Of a DNA stretch of 64,000 nt, positions 15,461 through 23,929 are shown piece by piece (position 1 is the first letter of the stretch; each line of letters starts with the position of its first letter). The position numbers and the translations under genes are program-made. This stretch comes from CAVTHK01 sp964552235 (GTDB taxonomy: Bacteria > Spirochaetota > Spirochaetia > SZUA-6 > CAVTHK01): positions 1-64,000 of the forward strand of contig CAZKGO010000001.1 of the NCBI GenBank assembly GCA_964552235.1, given 5' to 3'. The notes beneath the pieces are model-generated. The model was not told where the DNA came from. It was given only the letters and a program-made list of their open reading frames with translations, and ran no database searches.

Positions 15461-16276
15461 ATGGGAGCGGGGATGAGTTCCGCGAGAAGATGGTTCGTCC
15501 TGCTGTTCGCCGCAGCGGCGCTGGCCTCAGGCGCCCAGAGCCTGCCCACCGTAAACCTGGAGTCCCGGGTCATCGATGACTTCGACGACAACCCGACCTC
15601 CCGATGGATCGCCCGGGGCAGCAAGTTCACGACCGTCGAGCGGGATCAGAGCGGCAAGCCTACCAGGATGTACCCGGTGACGGCGGTTGTCCCCGGATAT
15701 CCGATGGCGGCCTTTGGCCGCTCCAGGGACAAGGAGGACCGCAACTCCTTCGGCCTGCGAGGCAAGTTCAACCGCCGCGGCTTCAATTTCGTCGAGATCA
15801 TACCGGCAGCGGAGGCTCCGGCGGACACCGATCCGTCGAAGATCATCTACGAAGACATCGACACCGGCAAGAAGTGGGTTCACCGGCCGATCGAGCTGCC
15901 CGGCACGGTGCACTACCTCGACCTGTGGGTCTGGGGCTCGAACCTCAAGTACTACCTCGAGGTGAACTTCGAGGACCACCGCGGCACCGACTATGCGGTC
16001 AAGATGGGCGACCTCACCTTTTTCGGATGGAAGAACCTGAGGATCGGCATCCCGAGCTACATCTCCCAGACCGCCAACACGGTTCCGCGCTTCCGCAACC
16101 TGCGCCTGACCAAGTTCACGCTGTGGACGCGGCCGGAGGAGCGGGTCGATGAGTTCTACGTGTACTTCGACCATCTGAAGGTGCTCACCGATCTCTTCGA
16201 GGCCCGGTACGACGGAGACGAGATGGAGGAGCCCGAGTTCATGAAGCAGGTCTGGGGCACGACCTGGAGCCGCTAA
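15461..16276 (+). CDS. flaA: FlaA, periplasmic flagellar filament outer-layer (sheath) protein
   Basis: Forms the sheath around the FlaB core of spirochaetal periplasmic flagella and is exported by the Sec pathway. 271 residues with ATG 15461 six bases after AAGGAG. A signal peptide (RRWFVLLFAAAALASGAQS) is followed by NLESRVIDDFD, typical of FlaA. Later FlaA features are DLWVWGSNLKYYLEVNFEDHRG at about 148-169, GDLTFFGWKNLRIGIP at about 176-191 and YVYFDHLKVLTDLFE near 236-250. A near-consensus sigma-70 promoter lies upstream and a second flaA gene follows 11 bases downstream. Confidence 0.94.
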   Translation: MGAGMSSARRWFVLLFAAAALASGAQSLPTVNLESRVIDDFDDNPTSRWIARGSKFTTVERDQSGKPTRMYPVTAVVPGYPMAAFGRSRDKEDRNSFGLRGKFNRRGFNFVEIIPAAEAPADTDPSKIIYEDIDTGKKWVHRPIELPGTVHYLDLWVWGSNLKYYLEVNFEDHRGTDYAVKMGDLTFFGWKNLRIGIPSYISQTANTVPRFRNLRLTKFTLWTRPEERVDEFYVYFDHLKVLTDLFEARYDGDEMEEPEFMKQVWGTTWSR

Positions 16277-16287
16277 GGAGCACTGCG

Positions 16288-17016
16288 ATGAAGAGACTCA
16301 CCTGGTTTGCCTTGCTCGCGGCCGCGGTCGCGCTGCCCGCCTTTGCCCAGATGCACGCCGCGCCGGTCGGCGAGCCGTCTCCCGAGCGGGCGGGGGTGGA
16401 TGCGGCCCAGCAGCACCTGAGCCCGATCACGATTTCGCAGTTCGAGGATGCGGCGTTCTGGAGCGCCTACATGCCGCCCGACCAGGGCCGCATCGAGCTG
16501 CGGCGGTTGCCCGGCGTGCCCGGCGAAAAGCAGGAGCGCGACGCGGAGCGGCTCCAGATGGAAAAGGAGCTGGGGATCCCCGCGGGCAGCTCGGTGCTGG
16601 GAGTCAAGGTCGACTTCATCAAGCGCGGCAAGAACTGGTTCACCGTCTATCCCCGGCGTCCCCTGGCGATCGAGGGCATCTCGAAGACCATCTCGATCTG
16701 GGTGGTGGGCCGCAACTTCAACCACACGCTCAAGATGCTGGTGGCCGACGCCGCGGGCAACGACAAGGAGATCACGGTCGGCAAGCTGAACTTTTTGGGG
16801 TGGAAGCGGCTGACGGTCGCCGTGCCTCCGGGCATCAAGCAGTACGACTACCACTACACCGCGAGGAACGGGCTGCAGTTCCTCGGTTTCCGCATCGACT
16901 GCGATCTCGACGAGTCCTACGGCAGATACTACCTGTATTTCGACGACATGAGCTCTGTGAGCGACCTGTTCCTGGAGCGGACTCGGGACCAGGACGACAT
17001 GCAGGACATCTGGTGA
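16288..17016 (+). CDS. flaA: FlaA paralogue (second filament outer-layer protein)
   Basis: 242 residues, ATG 16288 with GGAG upstream, cotranscribed with the first flaA. A signal peptide (MKRLTWFALLAAAVALPAFAQ) is followed by a shorter mature part. The shared FlaA core is clear: ISIWVVGRNFNHTLKMLVAD, GKLNFLGWKRLTVAVP and RYYLYFDDMSSVSDLF align with the equivalents in its neighbour. The N-terminal beta part is reduced. T. pallidum also has a tandem flaA pair, as I recall. The two probably mix in the sheath. GC-rich inverted repeats follow the stop and may end the transcript. Confidence 0.88.
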   Translation: MKRLTWFALLAAAVALPAFAQMHAAPVGEPSPERAGVDAAQQHLSPITISQFEDAAFWSAYMPPDQGRIELRRLPGVPGEKQERDAERLQMEKELGIPAGSSVLGVKVDFIKRGKNWFTVYPRRPLAIEGISKTISIWVVGRNFNHTLKMLVADAAGNDKEITVGKLNFLGWKRLTVAVPPGIKQYDYHYTARNGLQFLGFRIDCDLDESYGRYYLYFDDMSSVSDLFLERTRDQDDMQDIW

Positions 17017-17086
17017 GCCGGCGGCGGGCTCCGCGGCCGGCCGATCGCGCGGACCGAAGGCCCCCGCGGGCCGCTTCTCACGGGCC

Positions 17087-17863
17087 ATGGCGGACGAGTT
17101 CGGCAACCCCGAGCAGGATCTAGCGAAGCTCGAGCGCGTGATCGGGCAGTACGAGCTGGTCCTCCGGACTGCGGTCGACTCGGCGCAGCGCGGCCGCGTG
17201 CTCGACAAGCTCAAGTCGCTGCGCGCCTACAGGGAGCGGCTGCTGCGCACCTTCGAGCTCGCCGAGCCGGCCGAGGCCGAGGAGCCCGAAAGCTCCGCCG
17301 ACCCGTACGAGCGCTACGCGTACCTGGCGCTCGCCCGCAGCCTCTGCGGGCCCGAGGACCCCGAGGGCGACCGGGAGACCGCCGCTCTCACCACCTACTT
17401 CACGTGCTTCGGCGCCGAGTTCCTGGTGCTGCTCAGCGAGCGGCAGCTCAAGCTCGACTTCAAGTACTCCCTCGATCGCGACGCCTTCTACCGCAGGTAC
17501 CAGGAGCTCGACCGCAAGCTCGCCGACCTGAGGGAGGAGATCCTCAAGGCGGAGCGGGGCGAGCACCGTCCCGAGCTGCGCGAGGAGGCGCACAAGCGGG
17601 CCTTCAAGATGCAGCGCAGCGTTGTCGTGGAGGCGCACCGCTTTTTCAAGGCGGTTGCCGGCTTTGCAGGCGACCTGATCGAGGACATCGAGACCGAGGG
17701 CTTCAAGTGCCTCAACGGCAAGGCCACCGTCCGCTTCGAAGCGGTGGAGGGCAGGCGGCACCTGGCGGGCGTGCGCGTCCTCGACGCCCTCAAGCAGATG
17801 CGCGGCTACGCCGCCGAGGTCGTGGACTTTCTCAACGTCCCGGATTTCGAGGCCCAGGAGTAG
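17087..17863 (+). CDS. Conserved helical protein of unknown function beside bactofilin
   Basis: 258 residues, soluble and mostly helical, with an N-terminal coiled coil (LAKLERVIGQYELVLRTAVD) and a second one around 140-170. There is no signal peptide. I do not recognise a domain. It is followed after four bases by the bactofilin gene and then by a histidine kinase, so these three are probably one transcript. ATG 17087 lacks a clear ribosome-binding site. Confidence 0.75.
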   Translation: MADEFGNPEQDLAKLERVIGQYELVLRTAVDSAQRGRVLDKLKSLRAYRERLLRTFELAEPAEAEEPESSADPYERYAYLALARSLCGPEDPEGDRETAALTTYFTCFGAEFLVLLSERQLKLDFKYSLDRDAFYRRYQELDRKLADLREEILKAERGEHRPELREEAHKRAFKMQRSVVVEAHRFFKAVAGFAGDLIEDIETEGFKCLNGKATVRFEAVEGRRHLAGVRVLDALKQMRGYAAEVVDFLNVPDFEAQE

Positions 17864-17867
17864 GGCC

Positions 17868-18254
17868 GTGCAGATCCCCGTCGATGCCCGATCGTCGATC
17901 GGCGGCAGCTCGGCGCTCGAAGGCCGCTTTGCGGCGCGCGGCAACCTCAAGATCGACGGCCGCTTCGAGGGCGAGGCTCTGCTCGTCGATCAGCTGTCGG
18001 TGGGTCCCAGGGCCCGCGTGAGGACGAGCATTGCCGCCGCCAGCGTCGTCATCGAAGGGGTGGTGATCGGCAACATCAGCGCCTCCCGCAGGGTGCTGCT
18101 GCTGTCGACGGCCAGGGTCCTGGGCGACATCAAGACGCCGGAGCTCATCATCCAGGACGGCGTCGTGCTCGAGGGCCGCTGCACCATATCCCACACCCGC
18201 ATCGACAACACGCGGCAGTACATCGAAGAGCTGTACGGGCGAAGCCGTCCATGA
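17868..18254 (+). CDS. Bactofilin
   Basis: Self-assembling beta-helical cytoskeletal protein of 128 residues, which in other bacteria shapes the cell or positions wall enzymes. After SSIGGSSALEGRF the sequence runs in short beta-helix turns (GNLKIDGRFEGEAL, VVIEGVVIGNIS, ELIIQDGVVLEGRC), the bactofilin pattern. There is no signal peptide. It starts with GTG 17868 behind AGGAG and overlaps the next gene by four bases (ATGA). In spirochaetes bactofilins influence helical shape and periplasmic flagella, so its position after two flaA genes makes sense. Confidence 0.9.
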   Translation: MQIPVDARSSIGGSSALEGRFAARGNLKIDGRFEGEALLVDQLSVGPRARVRTSIAAASVVIEGVVIGNISASRRVLLLSTARVLGDIKTPELIIQDGVVLEGRCTISHTRIDNTRQYIEELYGRSRP

Positions 18255-19429
18255 GCGCCTACTTCGAGTTCCTCAAGAAGGTCTACCTGTTCGGCGATCT
18301 CAGCGACGAGGAGATCGGCGTGATCGCCGCCGTCTGCCGCGAGGCGAGCTTCGCCGACGGCGGGATCATCTTTCGCGAAGGCGACCGGGGCAGCCGCTTC
18401 TGGATCGTCATGGACGGCCAGGTCGAGATCTGGAAGGACTTCCGGGCGCAGCCGGGCCAGGGCGGCGAGCTGCTGGCCGTCGGCGGCAAGGGACACCTGT
18501 TCGGCGAGATGGCGCTCATCGACGAGCTGCCGCGCAGCGCCACCGTCAGGGCCCGCGGACCGACCCGGCTCCTGTTCATGGAGCGGGGCGACTTCCACCG
18601 CATCATCCACGAGCGCAGCTCGATCGCCCTCTCGGTGCTCAGGAGCCTGTCCCTGATGGTGCGGCGCAGCAACGAGAGCTTCGTCGAGAGCCTGCACGCG
18701 CGCAACCGCGACCTCGAGCTGGCCTACAAGGACCTCAAGAGCGCCCAGAACGAGCTGTTGCGCGCCGAGCGGCTGTCGACGATCGGCAAGCTCGCCTCGC
18801 TGATCCTCCACGACATCCGCAACCCCATCTCGGTGGTGCGCGGCTACGCCGAGATGCTGCTGCACCACCCCGAGGATCCGCAGCGGGTCGTGCGCAACGC
18901 CAGGCGCATCATCGGCGAGGCCGACCGGCTGCACCGCATCGCCGGCGAGCTGCTCGACTACTCGCGGGGCGACATCAGGCTGAACCTGCAGATCGTGGAC
19001 CTCGGCGAGCTGATCGGCGAAGTGGCCGAGGAGCTCGCCGAGAAGCTGAGGGCTCGCAACGTCCGCGTGGAGACCCGGGTCGACTATCGCGGACCCGTGC
19101 TCCTGGACCGCGAGCGGATGCTGCGCGTGTTCCACAACCTGGCCGACAACGCGCGCAAGGCGATGCCCGACGGCGGCACGCTGTCGATCGCCGTCGAGCA
19201 GCAGGAAGGCTCCTACGTGTTCCTCGTTTCCGACACCGGCGTTGGAATGAGCCGTGAGGTCCGGGAGCGCATCTTCGAGCCGTTCTACTCCGCCTCCACC
19301 GGCGGCGGCACCGGGCTCGGTATGTCGATCGTCAAAAGCATTGTCGAGGCCCACGAGGGCAGCGTGACCGTGCGCAGCGAGCACGGCAAGGGGACCGAGT
19401 TCCGAATCGTCATGCCCGGCTACGCGTGA
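18251..19429 (+). CDS. Histidine kinase with N-terminal cyclic-nucleotide-binding domain
   Basis: 392 residues. A cyclic-nucleotide-binding domain (about 10-130) contains the phosphate-binding cassette GEMALIDELPRSA with Glu86 and Arg95, the residues that contact cAMP or cGMP. A coiled-coil linker (about 150-172) leads to a HisKA domain with phospho-acceptor His187 in ILHDIRNPIS. A HATPase domain follows, with N box NLADNARKA, G1 DTGVGM and G2 GGGTGLGMSIVKS. No membrane segment is seen, so it is cytosolic. It overlaps the bactofilin gene by four bases. No response regulator lies beside it. It is a plausible receiver for the nucleotide made by the HEAT-repeat cyclase in this window. Confidence 0.93.
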   Translation: MSAYFEFLKKVYLFGDLSDEEIGVIAAVCREASFADGGIIFREGDRGSRFWIVMDGQVEIWKDFRAQPGQGGELLAVGGKGHLFGEMALIDELPRSATVRARGPTRLLFMERGDFHRIIHERSSIALSVLRSLSLMVRRSNESFVESLHARNRDLELAYKDLKSAQNELLRAERLSTIGKLASLILHDIRNPISVVRGYAEMLLHHPEDPQRVVRNARRIIGEADRLHRIAGELLDYSRGDIRLNLQIVDLGELIGEVAEELAEKLRARNVRVETRVDYRGPVLLDRERMLRVFHNLADNARKAMPDGGTLSIAVEQQEGSYVFLVSDTGVGMSREVRERIFEPFYSASTGGGTGLGMSIVKSIVEAHEGSVTVRSEHGKGTEFRIVMPGYA

Positions 19430-19437
19430 GCCGGCCT

Positions 19438-19477
19438 CCGGCCCGCCGGGGCGAAGCCCCGGGCGCGGGCGGGCCGG
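19438..19477 (+). terminator. GC-rich hairpin after the histidine kinase gene
   Basis: CCGGCCCGCC (19438-19447) pairs perfectly with GGCGGGCCGG (19468-19477). An alternative inner stem CCGGGGC/GCCCCGG (19446-19462) competes with it. There is no T tract. It probably ends or attenuates the flaA-bactofilin-kinase transcript before the protease gene. Confidence 0.45.
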
Positions 19478-19508
19478 TGTCGGCGTGCGGGCCGCACGGA
19501 GGCCATCC

Positions 19509-22406
19509 ATGGCGCACGGGTTTTCGCCTGTCAGCGAGGTCGAGTTGGCCGAGCATCGATCGGTGCTGCGCCGCTACGAGCACGAGGCCACCGGGCTCGA
19601 CCTGGTGCACCTGGCGGCCGAAGGCGAGGAGAGCACCTTTGGCTTCGTGTTCCGCACTCCCGCCCTCGACGACAGGGGGACCTCCCACATCGTCGAGCAC
19701 TCGGTGCTCTGCGGCTCCCGCCGCTTCCCGCTCAAGGATCCGTTCGTGCAGCTGCTCAAGGGCAGCATGAGCACCTACCTCAACGCCTGGACCTTCCCGG
19801 ACAAGACCGTCTACCCGGCGGCCAGCACCGTCGAGAAGGAGTTCTTCAACCTGATCAGGGTATACGGCGACGCGGTGTTCTTTCCCCGGCTGCTGCGCGA
19901 GGTGTTCGACCAGGAGGCGCACCGCTACGAGCTCGACGCCGAGCGCGGCCTCAGGATCGTAGGCGTGGTGTACAACGAGATGCGGGGCGTCTACTCCGAC
20001 CCCGAGGCGACCGTCGGCCGGTGGACGCACCGATCGCTGTTTCCCGACACGACCTACGGCCGGGACTCCGGCGGCGATCCGGCGGCCGTGCCTCTGCTCA
20101 CCTACGAGGACTTCGTGGAGTACCACCGGAGGTTCTACCACCCCTCGAACGCCCGGGTCTTCGTCCACGGCCCGGTGGCCGCGGACAAGGTGCTGTCGCT
20201 GCTCAACGAGGAGCTGCTCGCCGGCTTCGACCGGCGCCCGGTCGACTCCGGCGTGGCGGCTCCCGCGGGCTGGACCTCGCCGCGACTGGTGGAGAAGACC
20301 TTTCCCGCGCGTGCCTCGGACCCGACGCAGGGGCGCGCTTCGGTCGTGCTCAACTGGCGGCTCGCGGAGGCGACCGACGGCCTGCTCCTGGTGGCCTTCG
20401 AGGTGATCGAGGAGCTGCTGCTGGGAAACGCAGGCTCGCCGCTGCGAAAGGCCCTCGTCGAGTCGCGGCTCGGCGAGGACCTGTCGCCGGCGTCGGGCCT
20501 GGACACCGAGCTGCGCTGGCTGGTCTTTTCCGCGGGGCTGCGGGGAACCGAGGCGGCCCGCCGGCAGAGCATCGAGGATCTGATCCTTGCCAGCCTGCGC
20601 GCCCTCTCGTCGGGCGGCATCCCGCGCGATGTCCTCGAGGCCGCCCTGCAGCGGGTGGAGTTCCGCAACCGCGAGATCCGCCGCCCCGGGGGACCCCCGG
20701 CCCTCGAGCTGATGAGGCGCGCCCTGCGGGGCTGGCTGCACGGGGCCGACCCGCAGACCACGCTGCAGTTCGATCCTTGGATCCGCGAGGTCCGCGCGCG
20801 GGCGTCCGAAGGTTTTCTCGAGGATCTCATCCGCAGCTGGCTGCTCGACAACCCGCACCGCTCGACCCTGGTCGTGGCGCCGGAGGCGGGAGGCGTCGAG
20901 CGCGAGGAGCAGCAGCTCGCCTCGCGGCTGCAGGAGGCGGCGCGCTCGATGGGAAGCGGCGAACGGGCGCTGGTGCGCCGGAGAGCCGAAAGCCTGGCGG
21001 CTTACCAGCAGACCCCGGATCCGCCCGAGGCGCTGTCCACCCTGCCGCGCCTGGAGCTGTCCGACCTTCCGAGGGCCGTGGACCGCATCCCGCAGCAGAC
21101 CGATGCGCGCAGCGGTCCTCTGCTGTGCCGCCACGAGCTGTTCACCGGCGGAGTCGTCTACGTCGATCTCGCCTATCCGCTGTGGGGGCTCGACGACGTC
21201 CTGCGCCCCTTCGCGCCCCTGCTCGCGCGCGCGGTCACGGGACTGGGCCTCCCCGGCCGGCCCTACGACCTCGTGGCCCGCGATCTCGCCCTCGTCAGCG
21301 GGGGATTCTCGGCCCATGTCGATGCCGGCGCCTCGGTCGCGGGAGAGGTCAAGGGCTACCTCGTGATCCGGCTCAAGGCGCTGCGGCCCACGCTCGAGGC
21401 GGCGCTCGCCCTTGCCGCGTCTCTGATCGAGCGCGCGGACCTGCTGGACCGTTCGAGGCTGGCCGATCTGGTGCGCGAGGCGAGGAACCGGGCGCGTGCC
21501 TCGGTCATCCCCGAAGGCAGCCGCTACGCCGCACTGCGGGCAGGCAGCCGCGTGCGCGCCTCGCTGCGCCTGGAGGAGGAGTGGGAAGGGATCTCGCAGG
21601 TCCTCTTCCGCCTCGGCCTCGACCCCGACGGGGGCATCGATGCCATCGGCCGGACCCTGGAGTCGCTGCGAGCCGCGGTGCTCGGCGGGCCGGCTGCGGT
21701 GGCGATGACGGGAGAGGGGCTCGCCGAGGCCTCCCGCCTGCTTCCGCAGCTGGGGGCCCGGCCCGATGCCGCCGGGCCGGGCGCGGCGCCGTCGGCGGCA
21801 CCGTTCCTCGAGTCGCTGCTGATCCCCTCTTCGGTGGGCTACGTCGCCCAGGCGATCGACGCAGCGCCGTTGGGCAGCGGCGAGAACGCCGAAGAATCGG
21901 TCCTCGCTCACCTGCTGTCGACGGGGCACCTGTGGGAGGCGATCCGCACGCGGGGCGGGGCGTACGGCGCCTCGGCCTCGGTCGACGGCCTCGAACGGCT
22001 GTTCACCTTTGCAACCTATCGCGATCCGAACATCGCGACGACGCTCCGGGCCTTCCGCGACGCGCTGCAGCGGCTGGCAGGGGGCGAGGCTTCGCAGGCT
22101 GACGTGCGCGAGGGGATCATCGGCTGCGTCAACCGCGACGCCCGCCCCATGGCGCCGGGCGACAAGGGCCTGATCGCCCTCAAGCGCCTCCTCTTCGGCG
22201 TCGGCGACGAGCTGCGCCAGAGGCGCCGCGACGCGCTCTTCGGCGTCACCGCCGCGGCCGTGGCGCAGGCGGCCGCGCGGCTGCTGGCAGCCCTCGCTCG
22301 GGCGAGCACGGTGGTGATGTCGAGCAGGCAGGCCGTGGAAGCGGCCGCGCGGGAGGATGCGGCGCTGTCGGGGCTCGCGGAGCGCACGACCGAGGTCGCG
22401 ATCTGA
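19509..22406 (+). CDS. M16C-family (presequence-protease-like) zinc metalloprotease
   Basis: 965 residues, the length of single-chain M16 proteases related to PreP and insulinase, which degrade peptides inside a closed chamber. The inverted zinc motif HIVEH is at residues 60-64, and DQEAHRYE about 75 residues later carries the third ligand Glu. The C-terminal half (from about 500) is the catalytically inactive M16 repeat. GGAGG lies six bases before ATG 19509. There is no signal peptide, so it is probably cytosolic and recycles peptides. It converges with the M23 gene. Confidence 0.92.
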   Translation: MAHGFSPVSEVELAEHRSVLRRYEHEATGLDLVHLAAEGEESTFGFVFRTPALDDRGTSHIVEHSVLCGSRRFPLKDPFVQLLKGSMSTYLNAWTFPDKTVYPAASTVEKEFFNLIRVYGDAVFFPRLLREVFDQEAHRYELDAERGLRIVGVVYNEMRGVYSDPEATVGRWTHRSLFPDTTYGRDSGGDPAAVPLLTYEDFVEYHRRFYHPSNARVFVHGPVAADKVLSLLNEELLAGFDRRPVDSGVAAPAGWTSPRLVEKTFPARASDPTQGRASVVLNWRLAEATDGLLLVAFEVIEELLLGNAGSPLRKALVESRLGEDLSPASGLDTELRWLVFSAGLRGTEAARRQSIEDLILASLRALSSGGIPRDVLEAALQRVEFRNREIRRPGGPPALELMRRALRGWLHGADPQTTLQFDPWIREVRARASEGFLEDLIRSWLLDNPHRSTLVVAPEAGGVEREEQQLASRLQEAARSMGSGERALVRRRAESLAAYQQTPDPPEALSTLPRLELSDLPRAVDRIPQQTDARSGPLLCRHELFTGGVVYVDLAYPLWGLDDVLRPFAPLLARAVTGLGLPGRPYDLVARDLALVSGGFSAHVDAGASVAGEVKGYLVIRLKALRPTLEAALALAASLIERADLLDRSRLADLVREARNRARASVIPEGSRYAALRAGSRVRASLRLEEEWEGISQVLFRLGLDPDGGIDAIGRTLESLRAAVLGGPAAVAMTGEGLAEASRLLPQLGARPDAAGPGAAPSAAPFLESLLIPSSVGYVAQAIDAAPLGSGENAEESVLAHLLSTGHLWEAIRTRGGAYGASASVDGLERLFTFATYRDPNIATTLRAFRDALQRLAGGEASQADVREGIIGCVNRDARPMAPGDKGLIALKRLLFGVGDELRQRRRDALFGVTAAAVAQAAARLLAALARASTVVMSSRQAVEAAAREDAALSGLAERTTEVAI

Positions 22407-22444
22407 GGCCGCCCCCCGTGCCGGCGGAGGCGGCCGCGGCGGCC
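22407..22444. terminator. Inverted repeat between convergent protease genes
   Basis: GGCCGCC (22407-22413) and GGCGGCC (22438-22444) flank a GC-rich loop that fills the space between two convergent stop codons. It is a candidate bidirectional terminator without a T tract. Confidence 0.35.
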
Positions 22445-23915
22445 TAGGGGCCGCCGATCGCCGCGTTCTCCCGCGCCAGCACGGCTATCGGGTCCACGTG
22501 AGCACCCCTCTCGTGGATCTCGAAGTGAAGGTGCGGGCCGGTGCTGTTGCCGCTGTTGCCCGAAAGGGCCACAACCTGGCCGGCGCTCACGGTCTGGCCC
22601 TCGGCCACCTGGAAGCGGCTCAGATGGGCGTAGTAGGTGGCGTAGTCGCCGGGATGCTCAATGATCAGCAGCCGGCCGTATCCGACCACGGTGCGGGCGA
22701 GCTTGACCGTGCCGTCGCGCCATGCGCGGATGGGCGTGCCGATGGGCATCGCCCAGTCGACGCCGCCGTGCATGCGCCCCCAGCGCCTGCCGAACCCGCT
22801 GGTCATCTGGGCGACGTCGCCGTCGGCGATGGCGTCGCCGAGCAGGTCCTCGGGGGTGCGCCTGGTGCCGATGGTCATGTACTGCCTCTGCGGTCCGCGC
22901 AGCACCTGCTCCTTGAGCACCGTTTCGTCGGTCACCTCTCCGTTGCGGCGCGTCACCTGCTCGGTGATCTCCTTTTCCCCCACCCCCCCCCCCCCCTGAA
23001 CCCGCGGCTACGGGCGGGTAAAAGAGGGGTCCCCAGGGACCCCAAACCCCTAAAGGGGAGCGNNNNNNNNNNCTCCCGCTCGACGCGCCGCTCGGTGCGG
23101 TACATCGAGGAGTCCCAGGTCACCGAAACCGGATACGGGATCGCGCGGCGGTAGACGCGCACGTAGCGCGCCTCGACGGTCACCAGCGGCTTCGGCACGA
23201 TGAGGCTGAGGCTCTGGCCCGGGTAGATCCGCTCGGCAGCCACGCCCGGGTTCGCCTTGAGGATCTCTTCGACGCTCATGCCGTGCCTGCCCGCGATCTG
23301 CCAGAGGGTGTCGCCTCGGGCCACGGTGTAGGTGCGCCGCTCGCGCGTGCCCGCCAGCAGGAAGGCCAGGGCGTCGGCCCCCGACATGAGCGCCGCCCTC
23401 GGCGTGAGCGACGGCTCGACCACCAGCCGCTCGACGGTCCTCACCTCCAGGTCGCGGATCGTCTCGCCGGCTTCGGCCTGGGGCGTGAAGCGATTGATCA
23501 GGCCGGTCACCACCTCCCGGGCCTCGGCGGCGGTCGGGACCGTCACCACCGGCTCGCCGTCGACGCTCAGGGCAAAACCCGCCTCGTGCGTCGTGAGCAG
23601 CTCCTCGAGCCGGGCGCGCAGCCTCGCGTGCAGTTCGAAGACGTTCTCCTCGAGGGCGGTCTTTCGCGCGGTGACCCACCCGGCGGCCTGGTCGGGCTGG
23701 GACCCCACGGAGGGCAGGAGCAGCTCCAGCAGGAGATCCAGGTACTCGCGGTCGCGCGCGCCCCCCACCTCCCTGCCGAGCAGGCTCACGGCCAGGGCCT
23801 GGCGGCCGTCGTCGACGAGCAGCGATCGTGCGTCGACGTCGATGAGAATCAGGGAGAAGAACGCCAGCCCCAAGGCAAAAGCCAGCCAGATCGAGGCTCG
23901 GTGCGGCTGCGGCAT
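22444..23915 (-). CDS. LysM-G5-M23 envelope peptidase-like protein, interrupted by an assembly gap
   Basis: Cell-wall protein with an N-terminal membrane anchor/signal (ASIWLAFALGLAFFSLILIDV). A LysM domain follows (YTVARGDTLWQIAGRHGMSVEEILKAN contains its GDTLW core), then a G5 domain, then an M23 endopeptidase domain with SGFGRRWGRMHGGVDWAMP and HLHFEIHERG, keeping the zinc-binding His-x-His and the earlier His/Asp. The start is ATG 23915 with GAGG six bases upstream; ATG 23927 is possible. The reading frame breaks at 22981-23072, where ten Ns and an unrelated stretch sit inside the G5 domain. The residues on either side (TERRVERE and GEKEITEQV) would join almost directly in a normal G5 domain, so the gene is probably intact in the organism. 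Confidence 0.85.
22981..23072. other. Assembly gap and suspect contig end inside the M23 gene
   Basis: Contains a C homopolymer broken by one A, a perfect inverted repeat GGGGTCCC-CA-GGGACCCC (around 23027-23044) and ten Ns at 23063-23072. Neither strand continues the G5 domain here. It looks like a mis-extended contig end rather than genomic sequence. Confidence 0.8.
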
Positions 23916-23929
23916 GTGACCCCTCATCT

